Assembly: GCA_013696395.1 (NCBI GenBank)
Contig: JACCYQ010000128.1
Coordinates: 1 to 39,058, forward strand
Length of the DNA: 39,058 nt
Source of the DNA: Chitinophagaceae bacterium
GTDB lineage: Bacteria > Bacteroidota > Bacteroidia > Chitinophagales > Chitinophagaceae
Reading direction: 5' to 3'
Shown here: positions 1 through 7,778 of the stretch, in pieces
Position numbering within the stretch: position 1 is the stretch's first letter
How the letters are laid out: each line of letters starts with the position of its first letter
Made by a program: the position numbers and the translations under genes
The notes under the pieces: generated by a model
What the model was told of the DNA's origin: nothing
The model's database searches: none
What the model saw: the letters and a program-made list of their open reading frames with translations, nothing else

Positions 1-23
1 TTTTTTGTTTGATGACATGATGG

Positions 24-1562
24 TTATTTTAAACTGATCTCCTGATCATCATATTCCACCTGCAATTTCTTTAACTCCTTTTTCATTTGAATGATATTGG
101 GTAGCTGCGAAGGATCATCAATTAGATTGTGTTGTTCCGTGGGATCTTTTTCCAAATCATAAAACTCCCATTCATCAACCGTATAGAAATAAATAAGCTT
201 ATAACTTTCCCCGCGAATACCCAAATGCGGTATTACCGTATGGTCTTTTGAATACTCATAATAGTGGTAATAAAGATATTTTCTGGAAAGTTTGTCCTGT
301 TTTGTTGTCATGAGATTTTTAAGACTCACACCCTGCATCCATACCGGGGTTTTTACACCGCCAAAAGCCAGTATGGTTGGTGCAAAATCAATATTCTGTA
401 CAAGATTGGTATTAGTTGAATTTGCAGGTATGTATCCCGGCCAACGCGCCAGCAAAGGTGTTTGCATCGAAACATCATACATAAATCGCTTATCGAACCA
501 GCCGTTTTCACCTAAATAGAATCCCTGATCACTGGTATAGATAACCAATGTATTTTCTGCCAGGTTGTTTGCATCCAGGTAATCAAGCACCCGGCCGACA
601 TTTTCATCTATTACGGCTATACATGCCAGGTAGTCCTGCATATACCACTGGTATTTATATTTTAATAACTCTTTCCCCTGCGGTCGCAACGTCTTCAAAA
701 TCTTTCCCCGCTCTGCATAAATTTCTTGAAACCTTTCGCGAAGACTATCAGGTACCCGACGCATGATGGCATGGTAATAATTTATCTGCGAGGAATCTGG
801 TTTGTATTCCGGTATATCCATCAAATATTGCGGGTCCACTTTGAGGTCGCTGCATAACTGCATGTCAGGAAGAATGCTCATTGTCTGCATTCGCCATGCG
901 CTGCCGCGATCGGTTGTATCAGCAAAGAAGGTTGAAGGTTCGGGGAATGTTTTGGTATGAAATACTTCAAGCCATTTAAACGAGGGGAAAAAATACCGGT
1001 GTGGTGCTTTATGATGCAGCAGTAATGAAAAGGGTTTGTTTTTGTCACGCATATTCAACCAGTCAATCGCATCATCTGTTATGACATCAGTAGAATAACC
1101 TCTTTCTATGATTGTATCGCCATTCATTTTGATCATGCGGGTATCATAGTATTGTCCCATACCAGGCAAAATCCGCCAGTAATCAAACCCTGCAGGATAA
1201 GATCGTAAATGCCATTTACCAATTACCGCAGTTTGGTATCCTGCCTGTTGTAAAAGCTTTGGAAATGTATTTTTGCTTGAATCAAAAGCAGTAAAATTAT
1301 CCTTTATACCATTCTTATGCGAATGCTGCCCGGTAAGTAATGTTGCCCGGGCAGGGGCACAGATAGAATTCCCGACAAATGCTTTTGTAAAACGCATTCC
1401 TTCTTTGGCCAGTCTGTCAATATTAGGCGTTTGAATGAATTGTTTATTATAAGCACTTATTGCATCCGCATCATGATCATCACTCATGATGTAAATGATG
1501 TTGGGTCTTTGCTGTGCATGAAGCTGGAGTGAAATCAATAATAATGAAAACAGCAATCTCAT
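24..1562 (-). CDS. Secreted sulfatase of the formylglycine-dependent (S1) type
   Basis: This predicted 512-residue enzyme hydrolyses sulfate esters, probably in the periplasm or at the cell surface. The chosen start gives a signal peptide (MRLLFSLLLISLQLHAQ); the frame is open 29 codons further upstream, but that would bury the signal peptide. Metal-binding Asp residues lie in IIYIMSDDHD near residue 28. The sulfatase signature CAPAR starts at Cys68, the residue matured to formylglycine in this family, followed by TLLTG. GKWH lies further on, then a conserved TSDQGF segment. The C-terminal FYDLEKDPTEQHNL resembles the usual C-terminal subdomain. It lies 92 bp downstream of the FAD/Rieske gene on the same strand. 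An anaerobic-type maturase would be needed for Cys-type maturation in anaerobes, or FGE in aerobes; neither is in the window. Substrate cannot be told from sequence. Confidence 0.92.
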   Translation of the reverse strand: MRLLFSLLLISLQLHAQQRPNIIYIMSDDHDADAISAYNKQFIQTPNIDRLAKEGMRFTKAFVGNSICAPARATLLTGQHSHKNGIKDNFTAFDSSKNTFPKLLQQAGYQTAVIGKWHLRSYPAGFDYWRILPGMGQYYDTRMIKMNGDTIIERGYSTDVITDDAIDWLNMRDKNKPFSLLLHHKAPHRYFFPSFKWLEVFHTKTFPEPSTFFADTTDRGSAWRMQTMSILPDMQLCSDLKVDPQYLMDIPEYKPDSSQINYYHAIMRRVPDSLRERFQEIYAERGKILKTLRPQGKELLKYKYQWYMQDYLACIAVIDENVGRVLDYLDANNLAENTLVIYTSDQGFYLGENGWFDKRFMYDVSMQTPLLARWPGYIPANSTNTNLVQNIDFAPTILAFGGVKTPVWMQGVSLKNLMTTKQDKLSRKYLYYHYYEYSKDHTVIPHLGIRGESYKLIYFYTVDEWEFYDLEKDPTEQHNLIDDPSQLPNIIQMKKELKKLQVEYDDQEISLK

Positions 1563-1654
1563 GATAAGATTTATTCTCAAGATACGATCTAAAAAAGATC
1601 TGCTTAAAGAATGATTACTTAAGAGAACCAGGAAATAAGGAGCAAACAAACATA

Positions 1655-3181
1655 CTAAGATTCTTTTCTCAGATCGATCACTTCCATATCTTTCCTGGCT
1701 GGCGCTGTCAACACTTCTCCGTCAATGGAAAACCTTGAACCGTGGCAGGGGCAATCCCAGCTTTGTTCTGCATTGTTCCAGGCAACATTGCATTTAATAT
1801 GCGTGCAGGCAGCATTCAGCGCATGTAGTTCACCGTTATTATCTTTATAAATGGCCAGTGTGTGCCCATCATGTTTTACAACCCGGGCTTCGTTGTGCGC
1901 CAGGTCGGAAAATGAAGGAAGTTTTTCACCCGGTAATATTTTACCGATCAATTGCCCCAATACATCAGCTGATTCTTTTACAAAGTTGTTAAAACCCGCC
2001 ACCATTTTAATCCGCGACGGATCGAACAATTCTGCATATTCACCACTCATACCCGTTTCAATCATACCAGTTAAAATAATGGAAGACGCCACCCCTAATG
2101 TGATGCCGTTACCACTGAAACCAGTGGCTACAAAAACATTTTCTCCATTTCCAGGTAATTGCCCAATGTAAGGTAGCCCGTCTGTAGGTTCAAAATATTG
2201 AGATGACCATTTATAAGCTACTTCTTTTATATCATAATGACTCCTGCAGTAACTTTCCAGCCTTTTAAAACATGCCTCCGTATTTTCTTCATGTCCTGTT
2301 TTATGATCCCCACCACCCACAATTAAAAATTTTTCTTCATTGGTGATATGGGTTCTGAAATAATGGAAAGGATCCTGCATGTCATAAACCTGGGCCGCAG
2401 GATAATCCTCGTTGCTTAATTTTAACGCCAATGCATAGCTGCGGTATGGCGCACACCTGAAATGCAAAAGATTTACTCCGGGAGGAACATGTGTTGCATA
2501 AATTAAATTATACGCACTATATATATCCTCATTTATAGTTGCTTTTATAATTTCTCCATCATCAACCGATACTACCCGACTTTGCTGCAACAATATACCT
2601 CCCGCATCTTCAAATGCTTTGGCAAGGGCATAAATATATTTTGTTGGGTGAAAAGATGCCTGACCTTCAACAATCATTGCTTTTAAAAAAGGGAATGGCA
2701 CAGGTATATCTGTTACCCATCGTACTTGTAATCCTGCCCTATTGGAGGCTTCAAAAATTTCTTCCAATTCTTTTACCTGCTCTTCGTTTTCCGCATACAG
2801 ATAACCTGCCTGCTCAACAAAATCACAATCAATCTGGTATTCTTCTATATTTGATTTTATTAATTCAATGGATTCACGTGTTATTTGTGCAACTAACTGC
2901 GCAGAATCTTCCCCAAAATTTTTTTCTAAACGGTTATAATAATTGTCCAATAAAGTATTTAAATGAGCAGTTGTACCTCCCGTACTACCATATCCGATAA
3001 CGTGTGCTTCTGCCAGCAGGCATTTTTTACCAATTTTTTGTAGTTGAAGAGCCGTTGACAGGCCGGTAATTCCTCCTCCTACAATTAATACATCGAAAAC
3101 TGTGTTGGCCGGTAAAATATTCTTTATTTCGAAAGCGGGTATTTGCTGCCACAAACTTTGTTGAATTCCATCTCTTTTCAT
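1655..3181 (-). CDS. FAD-dependent oxidoreductase (DAO family) with C-terminal Rieske [2Fe-2S] domain
   Basis: The 508-residue protein joins two redox modules. The N-terminal part is a D-amino-acid-oxidase-like flavoprotein: the dinucleotide-binding loop VLIVGGGITGLS begins near residue 31, and the C-terminal FAD-contact segment VFVATGFSGNGITLG is present. The last ~80 residues are a Rieske domain with CTH at 459-461 and CPCHGS from 477, giving the two Cys and two His ligands. No signal peptide is seen, so it is probably cytoplasmic. FAD-Rieske fusions of this layout are common in bacteria, but their substrates are mostly unknown. The start ATG directly follows an AT-rich leader. It is upstream of the sulfatase and may be cotranscribed with it, though the 92 bp gap leaves this open. 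Confidence 0.9.
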   Translation of the reverse strand: MKRDGIQQSLWQQIPAFEIKNILPANTVFDVLIVGGGITGLSTALQLQKIGKKCLLAEAHVIGYGSTGGTTAHLNTLLDNYYNRLEKNFGEDSAQLVAQITRESIELIKSNIEEYQIDCDFVEQAGYLYAENEEQVKELEEIFEASNRAGLQVRWVTDIPVPFPFLKAMIVEGQASFHPTKYIYALAKAFEDAGGILLQQSRVVSVDDGEIIKATINEDIYSAYNLIYATHVPPGVNLLHFRCAPYRSYALALKLSNEDYPAAQVYDMQDPFHYFRTHITNEEKFLIVGGGDHKTGHEENTEACFKRLESYCRSHYDIKEVAYKWSSQYFEPTDGLPYIGQLPGNGENVFVATGFSGNGITLGVASSIILTGMIETGMSGEYAELFDPSRIKMVAGFNNFVKESADVLGQLIGKILPGEKLPSFSDLAHNEARVVKHDGHTLAIYKDNNGELHALNAACTHIKCNVAWNNAEQSWDCPCHGSRFSIDGEVLTAPARKDMEVIDLRKES

Positions 3182-3285
3182 AAATCCTGATTTATATATA
3201 GTTCAAAAAAACAATGCCTTAACAGGATGAGCCAAAAAACCAGATGGCACAAATTCTGATACAACTATTTGATAAAAAATATTGT

Positions 3286-3679
3286 ATGAAAAAGAAATGG
3301 ATAGCAGGATACCTGGGGATTTTTTCCTGCCTGGTGGTTGTGGCTCAACAAAAAGTTCCAGTCAATCTGATAGGGAAGTGGGAAAATATACAGAACAAGG
3401 AAATAAGGTCCGGCCTTGAATTCACAAAAAGTGATTCGGTTTTTTTATTTTTGACCAAGAAAAAAAATAGTCACGCAGGTACATATTGATGATACTAAAA
3501 ACCCGTTTTGGTTTGACTTTGTTATTGATGATGGAGCTGATCAAATAGCTGTTAAAAGCCTGTTGGTTTTAATGAATGATGATTTGTTGAAATGGCAGGT
3601 TTTTACCCAGGAAGCAAGGCCAGCTCATTTTACTGACAGATCTGGAGAATCTATGTTTCTAAGTAGACAAAAACCATAA
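3286..3679 (+). pseudogene. Small exported protein interrupted by a one-base shift in an A8 run
   Basis: The N-terminal part starts MKKKWIAGYLGIFSCLVVVAQQ, a signal peptide, and continues with NLIGKWEN, the kind of opening seen in small lipocalin-like exported proteins. It then reads into a stop at 3487-3489. From 3467 another frame (offset +1) continues ATA GTC ACG CAG GTA and stays open to a stop at 3677-3679 (ending MFLSRQKP). The two frames meet at eight consecutive A residues, 3460-3467. With seven A residues the gene would encode about 130 residues without interruption. An upstream ATG at 3244 is in frame but would displace the signal peptide. The cause could be a real disabling mutation, a homopolymer sequencing error, or transcriptional slippage. 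The family is not recognised. Confidence 0.7.
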
Positions 3680-3711
3680 TTACAGTATCCAGGTTTATAT
3701 CTTTGGCAATT

Positions 3712-4431
3712 ATGGGACAAAAAAAACTGCTCCGTTTTGCTGAAATAAAAACCTTCCCGAATGTGCTGCAGTTTCCTGAAAATATTAAAGGAAAATGGCA
3801 TGATCATTTTGAAAACAATCGTCCCATTACACTTGAATTGGCTTGCGGAAAAGGTGAATATGCGCTTGGTTTAGCATTGCGTTTTCCCCAAAAAAATTTT
3901 CTCGGTATTGATATTAAAGGGAATCGTTTATGGGTTGGTGCTAAAAAAGCCCTTGAACTTCAATTATCAAATGTGACCTTTCTCCGGATTCAAATTGACA
4001 AAATCACTGATTACTTTGAAGCGAATGAAGTTGAAGAAATATGGATCACGTTTCCAGATCCTCAACTTCGATTTTCTAAAATGAAAAAGAGGTTGACACA
4101 TCCACAATTCCTACGAAGGTTTCATCAAATTTTAAAACAAGGGGGATACATCCATTTAAAAACAGACAGTCCGGACTTATACCATTTTACCAAAGAAGTC
4201 TGCTCAATGTATCGTTGTTCAATACATACTGACTATAATGATCTGTACCAACAGGAAAATCTGACCGATGTATTAAAAATTAAAACCCATTATGAAAACC
4301 TGGATATTGCTCAAAGCAACCGCATACATTATATCTGTTTTTCGCTTCCAGAAGTTTTAGCAGGAAAAGAAATGGATTCACAATTGAAAATAATGCTGAA
4401 AGATGAATTTCGATCCGATGACAGAAGGTGA
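3712..4431 (+). CDS. trmB: tRNA (guanine-N7-)-methyltransferase
   Basis: This 239-residue enzyme transfers a methyl group from S-adenosylmethionine to N7 of G46 in the tRNA variable loop. The class I methyltransferase fold is visible: motif I is LELACGKGEYALGLA, followed by GIDIKGNRLWVGAKKAL, and the family signature WITFPDPQLRFSKMKKRL covers the tRNA-contact and catalytic region. The ATG at 3712 was chosen over an in-frame TTG three codons upstream. It begins a tight group with the next two genes: the DUF5522 frame starts before this gene ends. The product is expected to be cytoplasmic and housekeeping in nature. Confidence 0.93.
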   Translation: MGQKKLLRFAEIKTFPNVLQFPENIKGKWHDHFENNRPITLELACGKGEYALGLALRFPQKNFLGIDIKGNRLWVGAKKALELQLSNVTFLRIQIDKITDYFEANEVEEIWITFPDPQLRFSKMKKRLTHPQFLRRFHQILKQGGYIHLKTDSPDLYHFTKEVCSMYRCSIHTDYNDLYQQENLTDVLKIKTHYENLDIAQSNRIHYICFSLPEVLAGKEMDSQLKIMLKDEFRSDDRR

Positions 4432-4600
4432 GGATTATTACCTTGATGAAAATGGTTTGTTTGTTTTGACTGGCAGGTACCTTTTAAAGCGAGGTTATTG
4501 CTGTGGCAATGGTTGTATACATTGCCCTTATCATTACGAAAATGCACCAGAACCTAAAAAGACTTTTTTATTGAAAATAAAATCAGAAAAAAAATCATGA
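4403..4600 (+). CDS. DUF5522-like small cysteine-rich protein
   Basis: A 65-residue protein whose core is GYCCGNGCIHCPYHYENAP, a compact four-cysteine cluster typical of the Bacteroidota family recalled as DUF5522. The cysteine spacing suggests metal or Fe-S binding, but no function is established. The first possible ATG (4403) overlaps the end of trmB by 29 bases in another frame; a second ATG at 4418 (MTEGEDYY) would shorten the overlap to 14 bases and is equally plausible. The stop lies three bases before the start of the alkyltransferase-like gene, so translational coupling of all three genes is likely. There is no signal peptide, so a cytoplasmic protein is expected. Confidence 0.82.
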   Translation: MNFDPMTEGEDYYLDENGLFVLTGRYLLKRGYCCGNGCIHCPYHYENAPEPKKTFLLKIKSEKKS

Positions 4601-4603
4601 TCC

Positions 4604-4990
4604 ATGGCCAGGTCATCTACCAATACAAAAATAAATACTATAACGCCTGCGGGTAACCGGGAAAAAGATTTTTTCCAGTTAGTTTATGAGGTTGTGAGAC
4701 AAATACCTAAGGGCAGAGTGAGTTCTTATGGAGCTATTGCTGCTGTCCTTGGTACACGACTATCAGCCAGAATGGTAGGGTGGGCCATGAACGGAGCCCA
4801 CCACATAAAACCTAAAGTGCCGGCACACCGGGTGGTAAACAGAAACGGGATGTTGACTGGCAAATATCATTTCAAAACTCCGGATGAAATGAAGGAACTT
4901 CTGGAAAAAGAAGGAATTGGCGTTAAGGATGACCAGGTTGTCAATTTTATAGAAGTTTTCTGGGATCCCTCTAAAGAAGGGCTGCTGTAA
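4604..4990 (+). CDS. Alkyltransferase-like (ATL) DNA-binding protein, MGMT family without the active cysteine
   Basis: The 128-residue product matches the C-terminal DNA-binding domain of O6-alkylguanine-DNA alkyltransferases. The winged helix segment contains GRVSSYGAIA and SARMVGWAMNG, the region that carries the Tyr and the arginine finger used to flip the damaged base. In active enzymes the next motif is PCHR; here it is VPAHRVV, with Ala74 in place of the acceptor Cys. Known ATL proteins lacking this cysteine cannot remove alkyl groups; they bind O6-alkylguanine and recruit nucleotide excision repair. That role is inferred here. The gene is closely linked to trmB and the DUF5522 gene. 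Confidence 0.9.
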   Translation: MARSSTNTKINTITPAGNREKDFFQLVYEVVRQIPKGRVSSYGAIAAVLGTRLSARMVGWAMNGAHHIKPKVPAHRVVNRNGMLTGKYHFKTPDEMKELLEKEGIGVKDDQVVNFIEVFWDPSKEGLL

Positions 4991-5033
4991 CCACTTTAAA
5001 GCTGTTGAGTTGTTAAGATAATGTTCAAACATC

Positions 5034-5063
5034 TTGCATAGATCATAATAAATTGTACATTTA
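5034..5063 (+). promoter_or_regulatory. Candidate Bacteroidota-type promoter of the His/Cys-motif lipoprotein gene
   Basis: TTG at 5034-5036 is followed after 19 bases by TACATTTA at 5056-5063, a seven-of-eight match to the Bacteroidota -7 box TAnnTTTG. The expected transcript start would be about 25 bases before the ATG at 5092. This is a pattern match only. Confidence 0.4.
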
Positions 5064-5091
5064 TTGTCCTCATTCACTTAACCCCGTTTCA

Positions 5092-5742
5092 ATGAAAAGT
5101 TTACTATATATATTAATTGTAGCGTCCACGATATCTGCTTGTAATGCAAGTGGCGATAAAGGCAATAAAATTCCCGAACTTTCTTCCACATTATTACAAA
5201 ATTATCAACCGGATACTAACCGGCCTGTATCTTTAATTCCTGATTCTGTATTACCAATACAGCCAACTATAGGCAGTGGCACAAGTGCAAAATTAAATCC
5301 GGCACATGGTCAACCCGGTCATGATTGTGCAGTTGCAGTGGGAGCTCCTCTTAACAAGGCTGGAACATCTCAACCCGTATCACCAAACCCGATCAGTTCC
5401 CCTTCCATTTCTTTACCAGGCACAATTTCACAACTTTCTGCCCCAAATACCACACCCAATACTAAATCTTCAGATGGTAAGCTAAACCCGGCACATGGTC
5501 AACCTGGGCATCGATGTGACATTGCTGTAGGTCAACCGCTTAATGCACCTGCAAAAGCAACTACATCTGCACCTATTTCAACATCTACACCTGTTTCAAC
5601 AACCCCCACCAGTCCTTTTCCAGTTCAACCTGCAGAGGAACAACCGGCCAGTCCTTTTCCAGCTACCGCCAAATTAAATCCGGCACATGGACAGCCTGGG
5701 CATGATTGTAAAATTGCTGTGGGCCAACCTTTAAAGCAATAA
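5092..5742 (+). CDS. Lipoprotein with three LNPAHGQPGH(D/R)C repeats
   Basis: The 216-residue product starts MKSLLYILIVASTISAC, a lipoprotein signal peptide with the lipid-acceptor Cys17. The mature part is a low-complexity Pro/Ser/Thr-rich chain carrying three near-identical 22-residue blocks with core KLNPAHGQPGH(D/R)C followed by (A/D/K)(V/I)AVG(A/Q)PL(N/K). The last block ends one residue before the C-terminus. Two His and one Cys in each block suggest a metal-binding or thiol function. From memory, the same short motif recurs in other Bacteroidota exported proteins, without a proven role. An in-frame ATG 13 codons upstream would spoil the signal peptide and was not used. The gene converges on the end of the cytochrome oxidase cluster. 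Confidence 0.82.
   Translation: MKSLLYILIVASTISACNASGDKGNKIPELSSTLLQNYQPDTNRPVSLIPDSVLPIQPTIGSGTSAKLNPAHGQPGHDCAVAVGAPLNKAGTSQPVSPNPISSPSISLPGTISQLSAPNTTPNTKSSDGKLNPAHGQPGHRCDIAVGQPLNAPAKATTSAPISTSTPVSTTPTSPFPVQPAEEQPASPFPATAKLNPAHGQPGHDCKIAVGQPLKQ
5290..5736 (+). repeat. Three spaced copies of a 66-bp coding repeat (22-residue His/Cys block)
   Basis: Copies lie at 5290-5355, 5479-5544 and 5671-5736, all in the same frame of the lipoprotein gene. The peptide LNPAHGQPGH is identical in all three, while the DNA differs at several synonymous positions (for example AAATTAAAT, AAGCTAAAC, AAATTAAAT). The spacers between them are Pro/Ser/Thr-rich and unlike each other, which points to selection on the blocks rather than recent slippage. 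Confidence 0.9.
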
Positions 5743-5770
5743 AACTTACGAGGGATTATAGAACAGATTT

Positions 5771-6352
5771 TTAATAATATGGGCTGATCATTAAATAAAT
5801 GACAGGACCGGTTATAGCAACGTAGAACCAGATGGGCCATGTAATGCGGGCCAGTTTACGATGTTTTGACCACTCTCCAGTTAGTGCACGGTAAGAAGTG
5901 TATAGAATAAACGGTAAAATGATTGCTGCCAGTAATATATGCGTCAATAAAATAACAAAATAAATCATACGGGCATTACCAACTGCGGCCAGTTCCAACT
6001 CACTGACAATGCCATCACGATCAGCGTCGCCGAATAATGTACTGCCGGCAAATAAGTGATGTAATACATAACTAATTAAAAACAGGGCAGAGAGTACCAT
6101 GGCTGTCATCATAATTCGCTTATGCAACAGGTATTTCTTCCTCCTTACGGAAATTAAGCCTGCCAGTAATAATACGCTAACCGCCGAATTGATAAATGCA
6201 TTGAATGTGGCGAAAATATGAATATCGAATCCGGCATCAGGATTCCATTGTATGCGATCCAGTGCTACAATTGCGATGAAAACAATTATTGAAACAGAAA
6301 TGATAAAGTAGCGGGCCTTTGTATCATTTTTAACCAATACAGGTGATAACAT
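5771..6352 (-). CDS. DUF420 membrane protein, probable cytochrome oxidase assembly factor (CtaM-like)
   Basis: A 193-residue protein with about five membrane-spanning segments. The stretch HKRIMMTAMVLSALFLISYV and the following HHLF carry the conserved histidines typical of DUF420. Family members such as CtaM of Staphylococcus aureus are needed for maturation of heme-A-type terminal oxidases; that role is inferred here from the family and the position at the end of the oxidase cluster. It is unusual in having a short hydrophilic insert, FGDADRDGIVSELELAA, that looks like an acidic loop with an EF-hand-like pattern. It lies 30 bp downstream of the SCO1-type gene and is likely cotranscribed with it. 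No clear terminator was found in the 28 bp before the convergent lipoprotein gene. Confidence 0.88.
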   Translation of the reverse strand: MLSPVLVKNDTKARYFIISVSIIVFIAIVALDRIQWNPDAGFDIHIFATFNAFINSAVSVLLLAGLISVRRKKYLLHKRIMMTAMVLSALFLISYVLHHLFAGSTLFGDADRDGIVSELELAAVGNARMIYFVILLTHILLAAIILPFILYTSYRALTGEWSKHRKLARITWPIWFYVAITGPVIYLMISPYY

Positions 6353-6382
6353 AAATTAAAATATTTCAGTTACAGGTGAGCG

Positions 6383-7198
6383 TTAGTTAACAGGTCTGGC
6401 AGGTTTCCCTTTTCTTAAAAAATAGATCAGTAAAAATGCGCCCAATATGGCCAATAACATAGCAATTGCCATGATCTCGAGTTTTCCTTCAAAAAAACTT
6501 CTTCTTTTTGGATCTTTTTCCAGGTTCAGAAATATTATATCCGAAGACAGCTTTAACACTTCCGCAGTATCCAGGCCATGATAATATCCACGGATATTGC
6601 GGTTTCGATCGATCAATACAAAATAATCTGTGTGCAAAAAATTAGAATCAATTCCTTCACCGTCCACCAATCCAAGTTTCATATGATTCAAAGAAAGATC
6701 ATAGATTTCCTTTTTATCACCAGTAAGTAACCACCAGTTATTTGGATTAATCTGGAAACGGTCGGCCCATTTTTTTAGAGCGGCAACCGAATCTCTCTCC
6801 GGATCCACACTGAATGATAGGAATTGTACAAATCCAGCCTCCCTGTTACCCACTCTTTCACTATTATGAATTGACTCCTGCAATCGTTTCATATTTGTTG
6901 TTAACCTGGGACATATTGTAGGGCAACTGGTAAAAAAGAAATCCGCAACCACAACTTTCCCCTCCATATCATCCCATGAAACCTGTTGGCCTAATTGGTT
7001 GGTTAAATTAAAATCAGGGATCTTGTGCCAGATAGTATCATTCACCATTTTACCTTTCTCCTTTTTAGTGATCACTGTATCATAGATAAAATGACGGGGA
7101 GGATGAATATTTTTATTACTCAGACCCTTCATTAAAAAATATCCGGTTAAAGGCAATAAGAGGGCGATGCATATAGCTATGACTGCACTTTTGTTCAC
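6383..7198 (-). CDS. SCO1/SenC/PrrC-type copper chaperone for cytochrome oxidase
   Basis: This 271-residue membrane-anchored thioredoxin-fold protein should deliver copper to the CuA site of oxidase subunit II. An N-terminal anchor (VIAICIALLLPLTGYFLM) precedes the soluble domain. The copper-binding CxxxC is present as Cys92-Cys96 in FTSCPTICP, and the third ligand is His189 in NFLHTDYF. The C-terminus has an additional hydrophobic segment (IMAIAMLLAILGAFLLIYFL) followed by a basic tail, so the protein may span the membrane twice; most SCO proteins have only the N-terminal anchor. A terminator-like hairpin separates it from the oxidase subunit IV gene, so it may have some independent expression. 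Confidence 0.93.
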   Translation of the reverse strand: MNKSAVIAICIALLLPLTGYFLMKGLSNKNIHPPRHFIYDTVITKKEKGKMVNDTIWHKIPDFNLTNQLGQQVSWDDMEGKVVVADFFFTSCPTICPRLTTNMKRLQESIHNSERVGNREAGFVQFLSFSVDPERDSVAALKKWADRFQINPNNWWLLTGDKKEIYDLSLNHMKLGLVDGEGIDSNFLHTDYFVLIDRNRNIRGYYHGLDTAEVLKLSSDIIFLNLEKDPKRRSFFEGKLEIMAIAMLLAILGAFLLIYFLRKGKPARPVN

Positions 7199-7207
7199 GG
7201 TAGTAAT

Positions 7208-7244
7208 TTAAAAAAACCATCCACTTGTTTTAAGGGGATGGTTT
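7208..7244 (-). terminator. Rho-independent terminator-like hairpin between the subunit IV and SCO1 genes
   Basis: The arms AAACCATCC (7214-7222) and GGATGGTTT (7236-7244) are perfectly complementary. After one A/G mismatch the stem continues with CTT/AAG, leaving a five-base loop at 7227-7231. On the minus strand the hairpin is followed by a run of T residues (complement of the A run 7210-7216, part of which is in the stem). This is the only strong intrinsic terminator seen in the respiratory cluster. It sits 10 bases upstream of the SCO1 start codon, so it may act as an attenuator between the oxidase genes and the assembly genes. Confidence 0.75.
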
Positions 7245-7276
7245 GGTCAATAAGTTCAATACGAATAATTCCAAAA

Positions 7277-7729
7277 TCAATCCCTGGTAGTAGGTTTTAT
7301 AATAGTAGTTGTGTCCGAAGTTACCGGCTGTACTGTGGTTCTTTCTTTAAAGGAAGGATCAAATGTATTCCGGTAATTTTTCCAGGAAGAACCATCCCAT
7401 AAAAAAGCAGCGATAAACCAAATAAACAACATTAACGGAACCACTATGGTCATGATCATATTTCTAATTTCATCACCCAGGTGCATAAAAACCGCGACTA
7501 TATAAAAAGCTTTTGCAAGGGTGAGGATTACAATAATGCCTTTAATTAAAAGCACAACAAAATGGGAGTGTGAAAGGTTCATTGCATAAATCGTTAAACC
7601 TAATCCTAACTCAATTAGTGTAATAACTGATAGAATAATAGTTGTTCGTTTTACTTTCTTTTTAAAATCATCTGTGGATCCATGTTCCGGATGATAAGTT
7701 ATTTCCTGGTATTCTGATGATTGTTCCAT
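7277..7729 (-). CDS. Cytochrome c oxidase subunit IV (prokaryotic type)
   Basis: A 150-residue protein with three predicted membrane helices (TIILSVITLIELGLGLTIYA; the LLIKGIIVILTLAKAFYIVA segment; MIMTIVVPLMLFIWFIAAFL). The segment KAFYIVAVFMHLGDE is characteristic of bacterial oxidase subunit IV, a small stabilising subunit of aa3/caa3 oxidases in the cytoplasmic membrane. It has a longer than usual Thr-rich hydrophilic C-terminal tail. It follows the two subunit III genes in the usual Bacteroidota order, with 49 bp between stop and start. The terminator-like hairpin lies just downstream. Confidence 0.9.
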   Translation of the reverse strand: MEQSSEYQEITYHPEHGSTDDFKKKVKRTTIILSVITLIELGLGLTIYAMNLSHSHFVVLLIKGIIVILTLAKAFYIVAVFMHLGDEIRNMIMTIVVPLMLFIWFIAAFLWDGSSWKNYRNTFDPSFKERTTVQPVTSDTTTIIKPTTRD

Positions 7730-7778
7730 GTGCTATTTTTCAATGCGTTTAAATATTATGTCTTTATAACTTTTTTGA

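Noticed and set aside
3460-3469. Programmed -1 ribosomal frameshifting at the A8 run.
   Set aside because: The -1 frame meets TAG at 3468-3470 immediately; the downstream open frame needs a +1 shift or loss of one A.
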